Source: Adiantum capillus-veneris (lineage: Eukaryota > Streptophyta > Polypodiopsida > Polypodiales > Pteridaceae). From it: 64,000 nucleotides of DNA. The notes under the pieces were generated by a model that ran no database searches, was not told where the DNA came from, and saw nothing but the letters and a program-made list of their open reading frames with translations. Shown here one piece after another: positions 43,121 through 54,112 of this stretch; position 1 is the stretch's first letter; each line of letters starts with the position of its first letter. Where the stretch lies: the NCBI GenBank assembly GCA_014529385.2, contig CM043954.1, positions 7,689,806 through 7,753,805 on the forward strand. Direction: 5' to 3'. A program made the position numbers and the translations under genes.

Positions 43121-44456
43121 TTAACACTAGGTTGGTAATGGGATACTTTATGTCCTGGGACACTTTTATGTCCTGTTAAGTGACCATTTTCCTTGAATTA
43201 TGTCAAGAGTTTCAAAATGGATTTTCAGGTGCTATCTGTCTAGAAAGTTGTCTCATGAGCTGAAAAAAACTCGACATTTTTTTGGAATATCAATTCCATC
43301 TTTAACCTAGTCCTTGCACAACATTTCACAACCTAAACTGTGTGAAAAAACGGGTCCTGTTTTTGGCTTTTTGCAACTATACCACTCTAGAATTTATGTT
43401 TGTGAGGTCTATAATGCGAGAGAAATATCTTTAGTAGTCCTCAACATGTCATGATGCTTCTAGGGAGAAATAAATGTTAAAGTTGTAAGTTATGACCAAA
43501 TTACAAAAATTGTCAAATTCTGTTTTTTAGCCAATTTTAGCTCTTCTATGATTTTTTTGGTGGCTTTCATGATATCCAAATGCAGTTTTGATTTTCTATG
43601 TCACATATTGTAACATAAAGCTAATATTCCTTGAGTTTTGGGACACCTAATACCCTATTTTTCATAGTAGACAACGATGGTTGGATTTTTCAATTTTAGA
43701 AGAAAACAAAACATTCTAGTATATCAAGTATAGCTTTTTCAATATTGTTAGTTTCTTGTGACAACTACATGCATTTTGTGGGTAGTAACCATATCTAGTC
43801 ATAAGGATCAAATTTGGCTAGATATTGAATAGTTTCTATGGGATTCTACAACTCATAATGTTGAACCCAGTTTTTTCATGTTTGCTGTATTTAGCACTTC
43901 ATCTTTGTCCCCAAGATTCCCCTTGGTAAGAGATGTATTATTCTTTTGACATGCTCCATGGCTCCTTATGAACCTAAAGGACAATAGGGAACTAAGAAAA
44001 CATGCATATATTATTTGTATTGAGCGTGGCTATAGAAGTTTTGATGATAGGTTTGTAGAATGGTAAAAATCCAACTTTTTTGTACCTATTTCTTTTGGCA
44101 AAACAAAAAATAGTGAGTGAGAAGCAATGATATGTTATGATCACCAACCCATTGAAGTTAACTAAGGAATTTATCTCAAGTCCTACAAAAATCCCTAATC
44201 TTATTTTTATGCAACAAAACGTAAGAAATGACTGTTTTGATGAAAATGTACTGGTCCATCAACTTTGGAGGCTTGGTGTGACCAAAAGACGAGAAATTTT
44301 ACAAGTTTCTTATTTTTTCCATGTGTAGTAGGCCTTGAACTATAACCTCATGAAAGGAATTCACAAAATTAGTGGATCTACTATGGTTTTGGAGTTTTTT
44401 TTCAAAACCCTGAAAGGACACTTTTATGTACTATTAGGTTACCAACCTAGTGTTAA
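43121..44456. mobile_element. Non-autonomous DNA transposon with 14-bp TIRs flanked by TTAA
   Basis: Perfect terminal inverted repeats CACTAGGTTGGTAA (43125-43138) and its complement (44439-44452) enclose 1328 bp, with TTAA on both sides (43121-43124 and 44453-44456). A related sub-terminal block GGACACTTTTATGT occurs near both ends. No transposase is encoded; the longest frame is 63 codons. TTAA duplications are the hallmark of piggyBac-type elements, whereas the CACTA start would suggest En/Spm, whose duplication is 3 bp. Assignment to a superfamily is open. Confidence 0.75.
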
Positions 44457-45897
44457 TATGGGAAAGTACCAGGGGAGAAAAAGTTAGAATATTAGTTAAG
44501 CTGGCAAACCGGCCACACTAGGGATCCAAAGGAGGGGCCATCTGCAAAAGAGCAATGTGCAAGCAATGGGCTTCAAAGACGTGAAATTCAACCCATTAAG
44601 ACTTCCAAAATGCTAAGGTTCCAAATTTCAAAAGAGTAAGTCCAAATGGTCAAGCTTAAGGAATTTGGATGCTTTGTAATTGTACACAAAGTCTTCCTAG
44701 ATCCCTATATGGGAGGGGGCGAGTCCTGAAGGTAGGGGAAGAGAGAGAAAGAGGTGAGATAACACACACACACACACACTCAAAGGCTCCCCTTTACACC
44801 AAGCGCATAGTGGACACATGTCAGCTACCTAGCCCAGTTGCCCCCAAAATGTATTTAAATCCTATTGGATGGCCATAGAGGTGGACCAATGAGAATTAGG
44901 CTAGAGTAAATTTAGTCTAATCAATTTAAAAACACTTGATTAAAAAACCAATAGAAATTAAACTCTCTAGAAGACTATTGGACAGTCTCCCAAGGGGTCC
45001 AATGAGCATTCAACAGCCCAATGGCCTGCCTGATTCCTATTGGCCACAATACTAAGGGGTCCAATGAGAGTTTAATTGCATTAATTATTTACCTAAAGCT
45101 TTCACAAAAGGGGAAAGGGGGACACATGTCACAAGGCTATCACTTATGCTTCTCAATTATGATTGGCTAAGCTTTGCAAGGTCCAATGGGGTGCAAGCAT
45201 GAGTAAAATTCAAGAGGGGTCGACCAAGAGAGAGAGAGGGGGACTGATTTTGGCAAGGCATCAACACACACACAATCTCATGTGTGAAGCAAAGAAGACT
45301 CTCTCTCCTTCTCAAGCTTTAATGGAAGGCTCATCACATCTACTCCAAGCTTGTGAGAAGGGAGGCCTACACCAACAACTCTTGGCTTTGTGATGCAAAT
45401 CCAGCCAAGAGCCAAGATCCAATGCATGCTCATCTCCTCTACCATGCTATTTACTAAGCCATGCTAAGCTTCTATGAGTGATTTTCACAATGTGAGGAGA
45501 TATAGTTCTTTCTCGTAAGAATACTCCTTCTTCCTCTCAATCTACTCTCATACCCCGCAAGCTCTCACCATCTTCGAAGGTGTGTGAGGTCTTGGGTTTG
45601 AGACCGTGAGGGAATTGATGTTGTGTTTCTGAGTGTGTGCATGGTGCTTGAAGCTTCCATCTTCATTGCACCAGAAATTTATTGAAGGAACACAAAGTAT
45701 TGTATTGTAAAATGTCTCCCTTGATGGGGGAAACCTATAATACAAAGCCTTTTGGGGGAGGGATCGGCTCCATGTAAATCCGGTCCTCAACTGTTGTCAA
45801 TAGCTTAATTTCTCTTTCTTTTGAAGTATTGTTTCATGGAGTGTTCATGCCTAGCTAACTACGTGTTGTGCTTTTTGTTTCTCTCTCTCTCTCCCCC
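44457..45897 (+). repeat. 5' LTR of gypsy A copy 2, main part
   Basis: Plus-strand counterpart of the LTR of copy 1. The LTR is interrupted at 45897 by the copia element and resumes at 51586. Its true start is not fixed and may lie right of 44457. Includes a short (AC)n tract at 44764-44780. No primer or coding signal inside. Confidence 0.6.
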
Positions 45898-45902
45898 CAT
45901 CC

Positions 45903-46647
45903 TGTTGGTATACTTGCAATGCCCACCTCTCTAAGTTTTGCCACCACAATATATGCTGCACAGTTTGTAAGGCCCCCATATGAGGAGAAGCCAATGGTGC
46001 ACATATATTTGAGCTATGCACGCTGATGAGATCTCTATTTGTGATCGTAGGTGGTACGGAGAAAATTCAGGGGCAACTTTGGGGCCTCGGGGGCGGAAGC
46101 CCTTGAGACTTTTTTTTCCCTTCACCGGAATATCTTGGCCGGACGACGGCCGGAAGACAATCGGAAAATGGCCATCCGGTGGCCGGTGGTCCATGGTCTT
46201 TGGTCGGTGGTCTTTGGCCGGTGGCCAGATTTCCTTGGCCGGTGGCCGATTTCTAGGAGGACTTGTCTACCCAAAAGCGGCTACACATGGGCGCATGGGA
46301 GAGTCCTACTTGGACTTGGCTATCTAAGGACGACTGCACATGGGCATTTAGAGGCTCCCTTACAACTATATAAGGAGGCCTTTTCATGAGTATTTTGGTA
46401 GAATGGTGTGCACACTTGACGCACACAACACATCCTTGCGTAAGGATTATTAGTCCCTTGTATTCACTTGCTCTAGTTGTCTAAATCGCCATCTAAGCTC
46501 TACCTTGAGAGCGCATGGGTGGATGACACCATCAATTTGTATAGTGTGCTAATCTAAAGTTTTTGATTTGCCACTAATCTACTTTGCATCGTGTCTCTCT
46601 CTACTCTCCTTGCTACTAGATCCTTATTGTATTCCGCATTTCTTACA
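45903..46647 (+). repeat. Copia 5' LTR
   Basis: 745 bp, TGTTGGTATA to TTCTTACA. TATA box TATATAA at 46367-46373. The region 46130-46260 is GC-rich with repeated GGCCGGTGG-type words. The 3' LTR carries two small extra segments. Confidence 0.95.
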
Positions 46648-46659
46648 TGGTATCAGAGC
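46648..46659 (+). promoter_or_regulatory. Copia primer-binding site
   Basis: TGGTATCAGAGC, exact initiator-Met tRNA type, immediately after the LTR. Confidence 0.95.
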
Positions 46660-46719
46660 TATAGGTGCTCGTAGCTAAGAAAGTACGAGAAGTACTTGTA
46701 TTACTTTGCAAAATCAATT

Positions 46720-47645
46720 ATATCGGCGTCTCCAAGTGCCGTTGCCGGTGCTACTCCGCTTTGCATTCGTCCACCAGCATTCACTAAAGGAAAGCTTGAC
46801 GGCACCAACTACACATTGTAAAAATTCAAAATTTCTGCAATTCTAGATTCATATGAATTATTGGATACGGTGTTGGGGTCAAATGGTGCAGACCCGGAGC
46901 CCACTGCAACAAATGATCTAGCAAATCCAAGCGTTGTAATTCCCCCGGATGCTACTCTTCTACGTGCTTGGAAAAGAAGGAATGCAGATGCATTATGCGC
47001 CATTGTCATGTGTGTAAGTGATTCTTCCTCACTTTGATTCAGTATACCACTAAAGCACATGAAGCTTGGAACATATTGGCTAGCCAATATGAGGCGCACA
47101 ATCACACCAGAATTCAAAATCTGGAAAATCAACTTGCTGCTGAGAAACTTGTTGATGGAGAGAAAGTGGAGGCCTTCATCAAGCGGATTAAGGACCTTCA
47201 AGATCAATTAGCTGCGTTTGGTGTGGCTATTTCTCTAGAATATTTAGCTCGGCGCTGCATTCACATACTTCCAGCGAGATATGATGGTCTCGTTACGGCA
47301 CTCAACACTCAGGTTCGTCCAACCCCTCTTATGTTTGAAGAACTAAGTGCAATGTTGCTTGAAGAGGAGCTACGACTCAGAACCAGGGATGGTGGAGGTG
47401 ATGCTGCCTTCACAGCCAATGCAAAAGGCAAGGGGACTACGTCAAATGCTTCTAAGAAGAAGCCCAAGAAGAGGAAATTTTCAGGTAGCTGTTTTTACTG
47501 TGACAAGAAGGGTCATGCTGTTAAATATTGTAGAAAGAAGAAAGCAGATGAGAATAACGGCACCATGAAAGCTTCTTGGAAGGAAAGAGAATCCGCCAAC
47601 AATGCTAAAACAGACCTTGAACTATGGGCTGTCATAGAAGAGGTA
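46720..47645 (+). pseudogene. Copia gag
   Basis: Capsid and nucleocapsid precursor. KLDGTNYTL at about 46800 is the start of the gag core, followed by a stop where the family has W. It continues as DATLLRAWKRRNADALCAI, and after a frame change near 47030 as AHEAWNILASQYEAHNHTRI, DGEKVEAFIKRIKDLQDQL and ARRCIHILPARYD. The zinc knuckle CFYCDKKGHAVKYC lies near 47500, with a K-rich flank. It ends at TGA 47646, in frame with the protease region, so gag and pol were one ORF. Confidence 0.9.
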
Positions 47646-50600
47646 TGATCATCAGCACAAACTCCGCTTGTTGATGGTTCTTGGATTTTAGATAGTGGTG
47701 CATCCCGACATATGACTAGTAAGAAAGACTGGTATAGTTCCTGGAAGCCTCTACAGGAACCCATAAGTGTAATCGTTGGGAATAATGCCAAATGTCCAGC
47801 CGAAGGGTCTGGGACAATTTCTTTTTTAGCAGCTACAGGTGAAACTAAAGAGCTCTCTAATGTGTTGTACGTGCCTCAAATCAAGAAGAATTTGTTGTCC
47901 ATTGCTGCAATCAGTGATCGTGATCTTGAAGTCCGTTTCAAGAAAAATGGAGCAGAAATCTTGGATTCTAAAGGCAACACAGTGGGAAAGGGTGTAAGGC
48001 GCAACAACCTCTACAAATTTTCTGCACTTACGGTCACTACAGAAAAAGGTACAATACAATTATGGCATGAGAGATTTGGTCACTTAAGCATTGCTGTGCT
48101 AAAAGAGATGCAAAAATCTGGGATGGTAGCACACTTGCCTCTAATCTCATAGATGAATGAAGTTTGTGAAGCTTGCATGATGGGCAAGCAACAAAGAAAG
48201 GCATTTCCATAAGAGAGTAGTAATCGAGCTCAGTCTCCTCTAGAGTTGGTACACGCAGATCTCTGTGGAAAAATGTCTACATCCGCTTTAGGTGGATCTT
48301 TTCACTTTTTGTTGTTAGTCGACGACTTTAGTAGAAAGATGTGGGTGTATTTCATTCGTGAGAAGTCTGAAGCTTTTGGAAAGTTTAAAATGTGGCAAAA
48401 GATTGTAGAAAATGAAACAGGAAAGAAGGTGAAGAAGCTTCGCACAGATCGAGGAGGAGAATTCATCTCAAATGAATTCAACAATTACTGCAATGAGCAT
48501 GGCATAAAACGACACCTTACTATAGCTTACACACCACAACAAAATGGCATTGTGGAGCGTCGCAATCGGACGGTGGTAGAAATGGCAAGGTGTATGCTCA
48601 AAGCCAAGGGTATGCCAGATTCCTTTTGGGCCGAAGCAGTAAGTACAGCAGTGTACATTCTCAATCGAAGCTACACAAAGGCTTTGAAAGGGAAAATGCC
48701 TCAAGAAGCCTATTCTGGTAAGAAACCTTCAGTCTTGAATTTCAAAACATTTGGGTGTTTTTGTTATTCTCATATTCCTGATTCTCAAAGAACAAAGCTA
48801 GAAGCCAAAAGCAAGAAGTGCATATTTCTTGGATATAGTGAAGACTCTAAGGCTTATAGACTCTATGATCCAAAGGCAAAGAAAATACTCACAAGTCGGG
48901 ATGTGGTATTTGAAGAAGGGCCACATACGGTGGAGAAACCAGGTTCGTCCACTTTCTCATCAAATGAAGAAATAACTCACCATGTGCCAGACCAAAGTCA
49001 GGTAAAAAATCAAGAGGAGGAGTTGTCTGATGATGACTCAAATAAATCTAACCAACCTATTTGCAGCATCACAAGAAAAGCCACTACCAAAGTGGGCTCA
49101 ACAGCTTTTTGATGCTCGAAACCCTCAAGTTCACAATCCTCGTGAAGAGGAAGGGGGTTTGCGACGGTCAAAGAGAATAGAGGAGCAAAGGAGAGCCTCC
49201 GAACACATCGTCAACATGGCTCTCATGACAGAAATTGTGGGCTCTGTGAAGGAGCCAGCCTCCGTCGATGAGGCCATGGCTGATCCAAAATTGAAGGAAG
49301 CAATGCAGTTTGAATATGACAGCATCATAAAGAATGACACTTGGGAAGTAGTGGATGAAGAAAGTCATTGGCACAAAATGGGTGTACAAGCTCAAACATA
49401 AAGCTGATGGCTCTTTGCAAAAGTACAAAGCCAGGTTAGTAGCACAAGGATTCTCTCAAGTGGAAGGGTTTGATGTTAGTGACACCTTCACTCCCACAGC
49501 TCGAATGACAACTATTCGTCTTGTGCTTGCTCTTGCTGCTATCTATTTATGGGTTGTTTACCAAATGGATGTCATGTCTGCATTTTTGAATGGAATTCTC
49601 AAGGAGGAGGTGTATATTGAGCAACCACCAGGGTTTGAGACACCCATTCAAAATAGAAGGTTTGCAGATTGAAGAAGGCTTTATATGGCCTGAAACAGTC
49701 TCCAAGAGCATGGTATGTCAGAATTGATAAGTTTTTAAAAAAACTTGGCTTTAGAAGAAGTGCTTCTGAAGCGAATTTATATGTACTTAGAGAGAATGGA
49801 AAACAAGTCATTATTATCTTGTATGTTGATGACTTTATAATCACAGGTGATCACAAAGAGCTCATCCAACAAACTCGTGAGAGTTTGAGTTTTGAATTCG
49901 AAATGACAGACTTAGGTTTGTTGCATTATTGTTTGGGGATTGAGGTTTGGCAATCCTCAAATGGCATCTTCATCTCTCAACAAAAGTATGCAACAGAGAT
50001 CCTAAAAGCTTTTGGCATGATAGATTGCAAACCTGTGGTGAGCACTCCAATGGAGGTAAATGCAAAACTCTTCATGGAAGATTCTTCTCCCTTAGTCGAC
50101 ATTAAAAAATACAGAAAACTTGTGGGAAGCTTAATTTTCTTGTGCAACACTAGGCCGGATACTTCTTTGCAGTAGGTGTTTTAAGCAGGTTTTCCAACCA
50201 ACCAAGAGAATCTCATTGGAAGGCAGGTATGCGAGTTCTTAAGTACATCAAAGGTACTTTAAGCCATGGCATTTCCTATGGCATTGGCACAAATACTCTT
50301 AGTGGGTATTGTGACTCTGATTGGGCAGGAGATTGTGACTCTAGAAAGTTAGTTTCTGGATTTTGTTTCTCACTTGGTTCTGGAGTGTTTTCTTGGATCA
50401 GCAAGAAGCAGCCAACCATCGCTCTTTCTTCAACGGAAGCAGAGTATAAAGCTGCTTGTTTTGCAGCTTGTGAAGCAGTTTGGCTAAGGCGAGTCCTCAT
50501 GGACTTAGGTGTTTCTCTTCATTCAGCAACAACACTTCAATGCGACAACCAGAGTTGCATGGCGATTGCCAAGAACCCTGTCTTCCATGCACGCACAAAG

Positions 50601-50765
50601 CATATTTAGGTTCAGTATCATTATGTTTGAGAGCTAATTGAGGATGAAATTGTGGAGCTAGAGTATCGTCCTACTGAAGATAATTGTGCATATATCTTCA
50701 CCAAAGCTCTAGGGAAAGACCAGCTACTTCGACATCTTCATCAACTTGGAGTTGGCACACCATAG
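47646..50765 (+). pseudogene. Copia pol: protease, integrase, reverse transcriptase, RNase H
   Basis: Protease: WILDSGASRHMT near 47690. Integrase: HHCC finger (WHERFGHLS, then CEACMMGKQ) and the D-D-E core (VHADLCGKM, LRTDRGGEF, NGIVERRNR) up to about 48900. After a frame change near 49050: RT with DTWEVVDEE, KWVYKLKHKADGS, VYQMDVMSAFLNG (motif A) and LYGLKQSPRAWY, then IILYVDDFIITG (catalytic YVDD), with frame changes near 49350 and 49665. RNase H after another change near 50165: SGYCDSDWAGD, STEAEYKAA and QCDNQSCMAIA. Stops at 48150 and 48211 lie just before the integrase core. All main catalytic residues remain. Confidence 0.92.
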
Positions 50766-50784
50766 AGCATCTTCGGGTGTTCAT

Positions 50785-50794
50785 TGAGGGGGGG
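50785..50794 (+). promoter_or_regulatory. Copia polypurine tract
   Basis: TGAGGGGGGG immediately before the 3' LTR start TGTTGG. Confidence 0.85.
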
Positions 50795-51580
50795 TGTTGG
50801 TATACTTGCAATGCCCACCTCTCTAAGTTTTTCCACCACAATATATGTTGCACAGTTTGTAAGGCCCCCATATGAGGAGAAGCCAATGGTGCACATATAT
50901 TTGGTGGATTCCAGCTATGCACGCTGATGAGATCTCTATTTGTGATCGTGGGTGGTACGGAGCAAATTCAGGGGCAACTTTGGGGCCTCGGGGGCGGAAG
51001 CCCCCGATACTTTTTTTTCCCTTCGCCAGAATATTCCTTTTTGCCGGAATATCTTGGCCGGACGACGGCCAGAAGACAATCGGAAAATGGCCGTCCGGTG
51101 GCCGGTGGTCCATGGTCTTTGGTTGGTGGTCGGCGGCCGGTGGTCTTTGGCCGGTGGCCGGATTTCCTTGGCCGATGGCTGATTTCTAGGAGGACTTGTC
51201 TACCCAAAAGCGGCTACACATGGGCGCATGGAAGAGTCCTACTTGGACTTGGCTATCTAAGGGCGGCTACACATGGGTGTTTAGAGGCTCCCTTACAACT
51301 ATATAAGGAGGCCTTTTCATGAGTATTTTGGTAGAATAGTGTGCACACTTGATGCACACAACACATCCTTGTGTAAGGATTATTAGTCCCTTGTATTCAC
51401 TTGCTCTATTTGTCTAAATCGCCATCTAAGCTCTACCTTGAGAGCGCATGGGTGAAAGATGCTATCAATTTGTATAGTGTGCTAATCTAAAGTTTTTGAT
51501 TTTCCACTAATCTACTTTGCATCGTGTCTCTCTCTACTCTCCTTGCTACTAGATCCTTATTGTATTCCGCATTTCTTACA
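50795..51580 (+). repeat. Copia 3' LTR
   Basis: 786 bp. Collinear with the 5' LTR apart from short extra segments near 50902 and 51025. TATATAA at 51300. Followed by the duplication CATCC, after which the gypsy A LTR resumes. Confidence 0.95.
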
Positions 51581-51585
51581 CATCC

Positions 51586-51687
51586 AGCACTCTTGCTATG
51601 CTCATTTGGAATCTATTCTAATGAAATTCTCACTATGTTTATGCTATTTTCCGCTACACACAAGTTACTGGACCATTGAATGTTACA
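51586..51687 (+). repeat. Gypsy A copy 2 LTR, last 102 bp
   Basis: Remainder of the split LTR, ending GTTACA. Corresponds to the minus-strand LTR end near 4323. Confidence 0.75.
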
Positions 51688-51688
51688 T

Positions 51689-51700
51689 TGGTATCATAGC
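51689..51700 (+). promoter_or_regulatory. Primer-binding site of gypsy A copy 2
   Basis: TGGTATCATAGC, one mismatch to the Met-tRNA type, one base after the LTR. Confidence 0.8.
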
Positions 51701-52052
51701 ACAAGGTTTCTCTTTTCTTGCTCAAGAAGGGAGGTCCTCAAGCTAGCTATAAATGGTTGGTATTATTAATTGCAATTGAGTAAGTAGAATATGGAATTTC
51801 AGTCTTGCAGTGTGCCTGCTTCGTACAAATAACGGGGCATCACCGTCGAGAGCTATGGTCTTAATAGTGGAGTCCTACAGGGCTTACCAACGGCTTAACC
51901 ACTATTGAGCTATTAAAAGCTTGACAGGAGTCGATATTGTTTTGGTGTTGAAAAACCGTCTCTTCTATTCCTTGCAATTAATGATATTGAAGCCACGGGT
52001 ACAGGAGCTTGAGTGATTTTCTAAAGGGGTAAAGAGGAGTAGCAACTAGGGC
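51701..52052 (+). other. Leader of gypsy A copy 2
   Basis: No ORF supported between primer site and gag; equivalent to 3901-4309 in copy 1. Confidence 0.5.
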
Positions 52053-53510
52053 TTGAAGTGCCAAAGTACACCTAAAAAAAAAAATTTACACCTAAAAGTT
52101 GTTAGATTGGCTGACAATAGTAAAGAGAGTGAAATTAATGTTGATAGCTTTGATTTTTCTAATGAGCAGGCTACTAACGATGCCCCTATGCTTGTTAATT
52201 ACCTTGTTTCTAGGCTTCAACAAGCCATGGGAAATTCATCCCTCCAAAGTGAAGTCCAACGGCAACTTCGTGCTCATGGGATTCTCCAAACTCCCCACCA
52301 AGAAGAGAGAGTACCTAGGAAGCCTCCTTGTGAGACTTCCAAAAGAGGCCTCTCTCCGATTCAAGAAGAAGAAGAGGATCCGTACGAAGGGCTCAAAAAT
52401 CTACTAAACGACGCATCTCCTTCCCAAAGGATAACTCAAGAGCCCCCATCGAAAGAACGCGAAACAAGTGAGTCTCCTGCCACCTTGACAGACATGGCTC
52501 CACGAAGACGGTGGGCAAAACACTCTCCATCACCTCCTAAACGGAGAAGACCATTGCACACCTCTCCACACTATAATTCAAAGAGGGATAATAAAAAACA
52601 AGAGAAGAAAAAGGCGAGAAAGAGGTCACCCTCTTCTCCATCTTCTTTATCCTCTTTCTCTTTTAAAGAAAGTGACGGTGCAGACAAGGAGGACCAAGGC
52701 AAGAAAAAGGCGAGAAAGAGGTCACCCTCTTCTCCACCTTCCTCAAATTCTTCCTCCTCTGAAGAAAGTGACGGTGCAACTTTTAAACCACCAAAAAGAA
52801 GAGGCCATAGAAAATCCTATGCCACGTGGAAGAGATCGTCCAAGCTCAAGAAGTTCAAAGAGGGAGGAAAGAGCATCTCTTTCCCTACCTACGATGGCAC
52901 CTTTGGTGCTACGGACAAAGTCTTGGCCTTCATTCAACACTTTGATGCGGCTTTTGGAGATGAGGGCTTCATGGAGTCCTCTAAGCTATGCCATGTAGCT
53001 ATACATTTTCAAAAGTTCGTCATGCAATGGTGGTCTAGCCTACGGGAAAATGGTGAAGCTCCATGAGCATGGAAAGATTTAAGAGCTTCCATCATGAAGC
53101 AGTTTTTGGCTACCGATGCCAATCCAAAGTGCTCACTGAATGGTAAAGCTTGAAGCTCTCTCCCAATGAATCTATTCACAAATATGTAAACAAGTTTTGG
53201 GACTTACATCTCAAAGCCATTGTCTTCAAAAAGATGGATTTTGGAGAGCAAAAACAACAATTTTGTGCGGGTCTAACTAAAGATATGGCAGAGTATGTCA
53301 ACTCCCAAAGGCCACACACCATATTTGCGGTCATACACCACACCATGGTGGCTTCACGAATCAATTTCCAACAAGGGGCTAAGAGAAGTCTTAATCCCAT
53401 AGAGAACAAGGACCGTAACAATGAGCCTAAGGGGAAGGACAATGTCCAAAAGTCTCCTAAAGGCAATGCCAACAACAATAAAGCTTAGGAGAAGGGAGTT
53501 TATAAAGGTA
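52053..53510 (+). pseudogene. Gypsy A gag (copy 2)
   Basis: Open for 337 codons from 52053: an N-terminal part (NEQATNDAPMLVNYLVSRLQ), a repetitive basic, serine-rich linker with two copies of KKARKRSPSSP, then TYDGTFGATDKVLAFIQHFDAAF and FMESSKLCHVAIHFQKF. After a stop near 53066 and a frame change it continues as SPNESIHKYVNKFWDLHLK and AGLTKDMAEYVNSQRPH. Collinear with copy 1. The start codon is uncertain because no conserved N-terminus is known to me. Confidence 0.8.
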
Positions 53511-54112
53511 AAAATAAACTCTGTCGTGGAGATCTTGAGCGTTATTGTAAAGATAACCGCTATTTCAAGTGCGGGGAGCAAGGGCATGCTTATCGTGCTT
53601 GCCCCCACAAGAATACACGAAACGAGCCGCCTAGAGCTACCTTGCTCGAAATCCAAGAAGAGGAAGCTCACCACAAAGGATCTCCTCTATGCCATGCTTG
53701 GGGAAAGGTAAGAGAAGATGATGCTTTTATTCTCTTTGACCCTGATTCTACTCACAATTTCATATCCACAGAGTTGGCCACCAAACTAGGCCTATAAGCC
53801 TATGAGATGGGAGATGTCCTACCCGTCGATGGTGCTTTCAAGGGGCAAGAAGCTTCAGTCAGTCCCTTAATTGGGAAATTGAGGCTCCATGTCCAAAGCT
53901 ATGTGGACAAAGAGGACTTTTTTATCTCTCCTCTCAAGCATGAGGATGTAATCCTAGGGGCACCATGGTTTGATCGCATGGCTGCCAATGTTAAATTCCC
54001 TGAAAGAAAAATCTACTTTAGGTTCAGGGAAAAAGATATGTACATAGATGCTAAGGAGTTGGGTAACACCATACCCATTGGACATATGCAAGCTTCAATA
54101 AGTCCTCAATAA
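53511..54112 (+). pseudogene. Gypsy A zinc knuckle and retropepsin (copy 2)
   Basis: YFKCGEQGHAYRAC near 53570 is a knuckle whose first Cys has become Tyr. The protease follows: FILFDPDSTHNFISTELATKLGL near 53730, with D-P-D-S where D-x-G-S is expected, a stop near 53797, then SPLIGKLRLHVQSYVDKED, EDVILGAPWFDRM and FPERKIYFRFREKDMYID to 54112. The active-site Gly is replaced, so the protease would be dead even without the stop. Confidence 0.8.

Larger units (their letters stand above)
45898..51585 (+). mobile_element. Ty1/copia retrotransposon, nearly complete, nested in the gypsy A LTR
   Basis: LTRs 45903-46647 and 50795-51580, flanked by the perfect duplication CATCC (45898-45902, 51581-51585). 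Primer site, gag, protease, integrase, reverse transcriptase, RNase H and purine tract are all present in copia order on the plus strand. About four frame changes and several stops make it inactive, but domain preservation is the best in the window. Confidence 0.95.

Noticed and set aside
46051-46389. Overlapping frames of about 110 codons in the copia LTRs (also 50927-51322)
   Set aside because: They arise from the GC-rich GGCCGGTGG-type repeats, which stay open in several frames.
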